Origin: Gordonibacter urolithinfaciens
GTDB lineage: Bacteria > Actinomycetota > Coriobacteriia > Coriobacteriales > Eggerthellaceae
Direction of reading: 5' to 3'
NCBI RefSeq assembly: GCF_900199375.1
Contig: NZ_LT900217.1
Span: 248,001-312,000, forward strand
DNA length: 64,000 bases
The notes below the pieces were generated by a model. That model was not told where the DNA came from, searched no databases, and was given only the letters and a program-made list of their open reading frames with translations. Every line of letters begins with the position of its first letter. Position 1 is the first letter of the stretch. Of this stretch, positions 61,857 through 64,000 are shown piece after piece. The translations under genes were made by a program, and so were the position numbers.

Positions 61857-62861
61857 CTAGGTCCGCGCGGAACGTCCCGCGAGCACGCGGGGGCGGCCGG
61901 CGAGGTCGGACACGGTGCGCACGTCCACGAAGCCCGCCTCGGCGGCCAGACGGGCCGCGTCGTCCAGGCAGGTCTCGTGCAGCTCGAAGGCGAAGCCTCC
62001 GCCCGGCTTGAGCGCACGGGCGCAGAACGCCAGCAGGCGGCGGAACACGTCGAGCCCGTCGGCGCCGCCGTCGAGCGCGAGCGCAGGCTCGTAGGCGGCC
62101 ACCTCGCGCGGGAGGCCGGCGAGCACGGCTGTGGGCACGTAGGGCGGGTTCGACGCCACGAGGTCGAGCACGCCCACGACCTCGGCGGGAAGCCCCTCGC
62201 CCAGGTCGCATTCGACCACGCTCACGCGCCCGTCCAGCCCGAGCGACGCGGCGTTCTCGCGCGCGAGGGAGACGGCCTCGGGTGCGATGTCGGTGGCGAA
62301 AACGCGCGCGAGCGGATGCTCGTAGGCGATGGAGCAGGCAATGCAGCCGGACCCCGTGCACAGGTCAGCCACGAGGAGCGGTTCGGGCGCGGACGTCTCG
62401 GCGGGCGCCGGGGGCGCCTCGGTGCAATCGGAGTCCGCGGCACCGGCCAGCCCTGCCTCGTCCTCGGCGGGCGCCTCGGCCTCCTCGTCCTTCGCGCGCG
62501 GGCGCGGCGCCGGGGGCAGGAGCGCGAGCGCCTCGCTCACGAGCACCTCGGTCTCCGGCCGCGGGATGAGCACGCCGGGGCGCACGCGCACCGTGATGTG
62601 GCGGAACCCCACCTCGCCGGTGATGTACTGCAAGGGCTCGCCTCGGCCGCGGCGCGTAACGTAGCCGCGCAGCGCGTCGCGCTCGTCCATCGACAACGGG
62701 CGCTCGAAGTTGGCGTAGAGCTCGATGCGGGACAGGCCGCACGCCTCGGACAGAAGCCATTGCGCCGAGATGCGCGGGCTCTCGTCGCCCTTGCGCTCAA
62801 GGTACCCGACCGTCCAGTCGAGCGCAGCCTTGATGGTCCAGATGTCGTTCTCCACGACCAT
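61857..62861 (-). CDS. prmC: Peptide chain release factor glutamine methyltransferase
   Basis: The 334-residue SAM enzyme methylates the GGQ glutamine of release factors. The N-terminal domain has ISAQWLLSEACGLSRIELYA, the SAM motif DLCTGSGCIACSIAYEHPLA is at about 166-185, and the catalytic NPPY at about 238-241. Residues about 116-161 are an acidic Ala/Pro/Glu-rich insertion between the two domains, absent from most homologues. For the start, the ATG at 62861 is only two bases after AAGGGG, so GTG at 62855 may be used. It follows prfA, its substrate gene, after 314 bases that contain a long palindrome. Confidence 0.93.
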   Translation of the reverse strand: MVVENDIWTIKAALDWTVGYLERKGDESPRISAQWLLSEACGLSRIELYANFERPLSMDERDALRGYVTRRGRGEPLQYITGEVGFRHITVRVRPGVLIPRPETEVLVSEALALLPPAPRPRAKDEEAEAPAEDEAGLAGAADSDCTEAPPAPAETSAPEPLLVADLCTGSGCIACSIAYEHPLARVFATDIAPEAVSLARENAASLGLDGRVSVVECDLGEGLPAEVVGVLDLVASNPPYVPTAVLAGLPREVAAYEPALALDGGADGLDVFRRLLAFCARALKPGGGFAFELHETCLDDAARLAAEAGFVDVRTVSDLAGRPRVLAGRSART

Positions 62862-62938
62862 ATCCCCTTCGAACCGAATCTTGCAGGTACCGGAACCGCC
62901 CCCGTCAAGCCCCGCTTTGAAGCGAGCCTACGGTTTCT

Positions 62939-63131
62939 CGCGCTCCGAAGTCACCGTTTTGGCCGTTGTGAAGCCCGTTTTCGACGCGCAGCCCCACTGT
63001 GCCACAACCCTTCCGGAGAAGGCCAGGTCAAGCACATGTCGATTCTCGTCGTTCCGAGGCTCCGTCGAAAACAAGGCCCCTATCGCGGCGAAAAGGCTTC
63101 ACCGCGGCCAAAACGGTGACTTCGGAGCGCG
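62939..63131. repeat. Long inverted repeat between prfA and prmC (26-base perfect arms, longer with mismatches)
   Basis: The perfect arms are 62939-62964 and 63106-63131. They include CGCTCCGAAGTCACCG and TTTTGGCC. Imperfect pairing continues inward (62965-62975 with 63095-63105 and beyond) around a loop of about 90 bases. It fills most of the 314-base gap. Its sequence is unlike the other long palindromes in the window. Confidence 0.85.
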
Positions 63132-63175
63132 TTCTGCCGCATGCCGGCCGATGTGGGATACGGCCGAGTACGAGC

Positions 63176-64000
63176 TTACACAGCCGCCTCGAGCTTCTGC
63201 GCGCGGTCGGCAGCCTGCAGCGCAGTGATCACGTCGCCCAGGCCGTCTCCCAGAAGCACGCCGTTGTAGGTGCCGTTGTAGCCGATGCGGTGGTCGGTCA
63301 CGCGGTCCTGCGGGCCGTTGTAGGTGCGGATCTTCTCCGAGCGGTCTCCCGAGCCGATCTGCGCCAGGCGCTCGGCGCCCTCGGCGGCCTGCTGCTCGGC
63401 CAGCATCTTCTCGTACAGGCGCGCGCGCAGCACGGCCATGGCCGCGATCTTGTTCTGCAGCTGCGACTTCTGGTCCTGCGACTGCACCACCAAACCGCTC
63501 GGCAAGTGCGTGATGCGCACGGCCGAGTCGGTGGTGTTCACGCACTGGCCGCCCGGGCCGCCGGCGCGGTACACGTCGATGCGCAGGTCGTTCTCGTTGA
63601 TGTCGACCTCCACCTCATCGGCCTCGGGCAGCACCGCCACGGTGGCCGTGGACGTGTGGATGCGCCCCTGGCTCTCGGTCTTGGGAACGCGCTGCACGCG
63701 GTGCACGCCGCTCTCGAACTTCATGACCGAGTACACCTTGTCGCCCTTGACCTTGAACTGGATCTCCTTGAAGCCGCCGGCCTCGGAGGCCGACACGTCC
63801 ATGGTCTCGGTCTTCCAACCCTGCGCGCCCGCGAAGCGCTCGTACATCTTGTAGAGGTCGCCCGCGAAGATGGCGGCCTCGTCGCCGCCGGCGGCCGCGC
63901 GGATCTCCACGATGATGTCCTTGTCGTCGGCGGGGTCCGCCGGGATGAGCATGAACTTGATATCCTCCTCGAGCGCGGGCAGGCGCGCCTCGATGCCGGC
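63176..64000 (-). CDS. prfA: Peptide chain release factor 1, C-terminal part (runs off the window edge)
   Basis: The last 274 residues of RF1 are present, and the frame is open to base 64000. The catalytic GGQ is in [20 protein letters not shown], preceded by [39 protein letters not shown] is characteristic of RF1/RF2. With prmC downstream, this is the common prfA-prmC order. RF1 rather than RF2 is inferred from the order and from HTSTATVAV. Confidence 0.93.
   Translation of the reverse strand, partial: AGIEARLPALEEDIKFMLIPADPADDKDIIVEIRAAAGGDEAAIFAGDLYKMYERFAGAQGWKTETMDVSASEAGGFKEIQFKVKGDKVYSVMKFESGVHRVQRVPKTESQGRIHTSTATVAVLPEADEVEVDINENDLRIDVYRAGGPGGQCVNTTDSAVRITHLPSGLVVQSQDQKSQLQNKIAAMAVLRARLYEKMLAEQQAAEGAERLAQIGSGDRSEKIRTYNGPQDRVTDHRIGYNGTYNGVLLGDGLGDVITALQAADRAQKLEAAV

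Overview
The window is a high-GC, gene-dense stretch of chromosome. Its content points to an anaerobic gut actinobacterium of the Eggerthella type (Eggerthellaceae). The signs are DMSO-reductase-family molybdoenzymes with ferredoxin and NrfD partners, a polytopic membrane protein fused to a C-terminal LuxR helix-turn-helix, a PucR-type regulator, CaiB/CaiA/CaiC homologues with FixABCX, and an ATC-hydrolase homologue. The genus is inferred from gene content, not from a database match. No rRNA, tRNA, CRISPR array, transposase or phage gene was seen.

Layout. (1) 1-4412: a truncated membrane or exported protein, a secreted C-terminally anchored protein, and a two-gene surface module. The module pairs a dockerin/discoidin-like protein, interrupted by an in-frame TGA, with a cohesin-like wall-anchored protein. 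(2) 4562-11564: a Tat-exported molybdoenzyme operon (catalytic subunit, four-cluster ferredoxin, NrfD-type membrane subunit, TorD chaperone) divergent from a PucR-family regulator. (3) 11618-16118: an acyl-CoA ligase with a cupin-HTH regulator, a Bcr/CflA-type exporter and a DUF1269-like protein. (4) 16279-35659: a carnitine-type (cai/fix) region. fixABCX and caiD diverge from a shared 631-base intergenic region. A seven-gene operon (MFS, esterase, caiA, caiB, caiC, MaoC hydratase, MFS) diverges from a membrane LuxR regulator, and an aldehyde dehydrogenase follows. A predicted nuclease gene flanked by two long inverted repeats sits between the two halves. (5) 35954-47411: amino-acid synthesis (ilvD-ilvB-ilvN-ilvC, serA, a GyrI-like gene, leuA, and serC separately) with a toxin-antitoxin pair between ilvD and serC. 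(6) 47771-57656: a membrane-anchored C39-like protein lacking its catalytic residues, a zinc-ribbon protein, a second molybdoenzyme operon without Tat signal or membrane subunit but with GntP and NCS1 transporters, a LysR regulator, and an XRE regulator plus membrane-protein pair with clear operators. (7) 57756-64000: a metallo-beta-lactamase-fold protein, a PTS_IIC-like membrane protein, purine nucleoside phosphorylase, an ATC-hydrolase homologue, prmC and the 3' part of prfA.

How it works together. Both molybdoenzyme modules and the cai/fix system fit a lifestyle of reducing organic electron acceptors. FixABCX would deliver electrons to CaiA while CaiB and CaiC load the substrate onto CoA. 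The window lacks CaiT and CaiE and has instead two MFS carriers, a MaoC hydratase and an HSL-type esterase, so the real substrate may be a carnitine relative or ester. A near-identical 31-base element lies upstream of both fixA and the cai operon, which suggests one regulator controls the split system. Long perfect inverted repeats of four sequence types (five elements) are scattered between genes.
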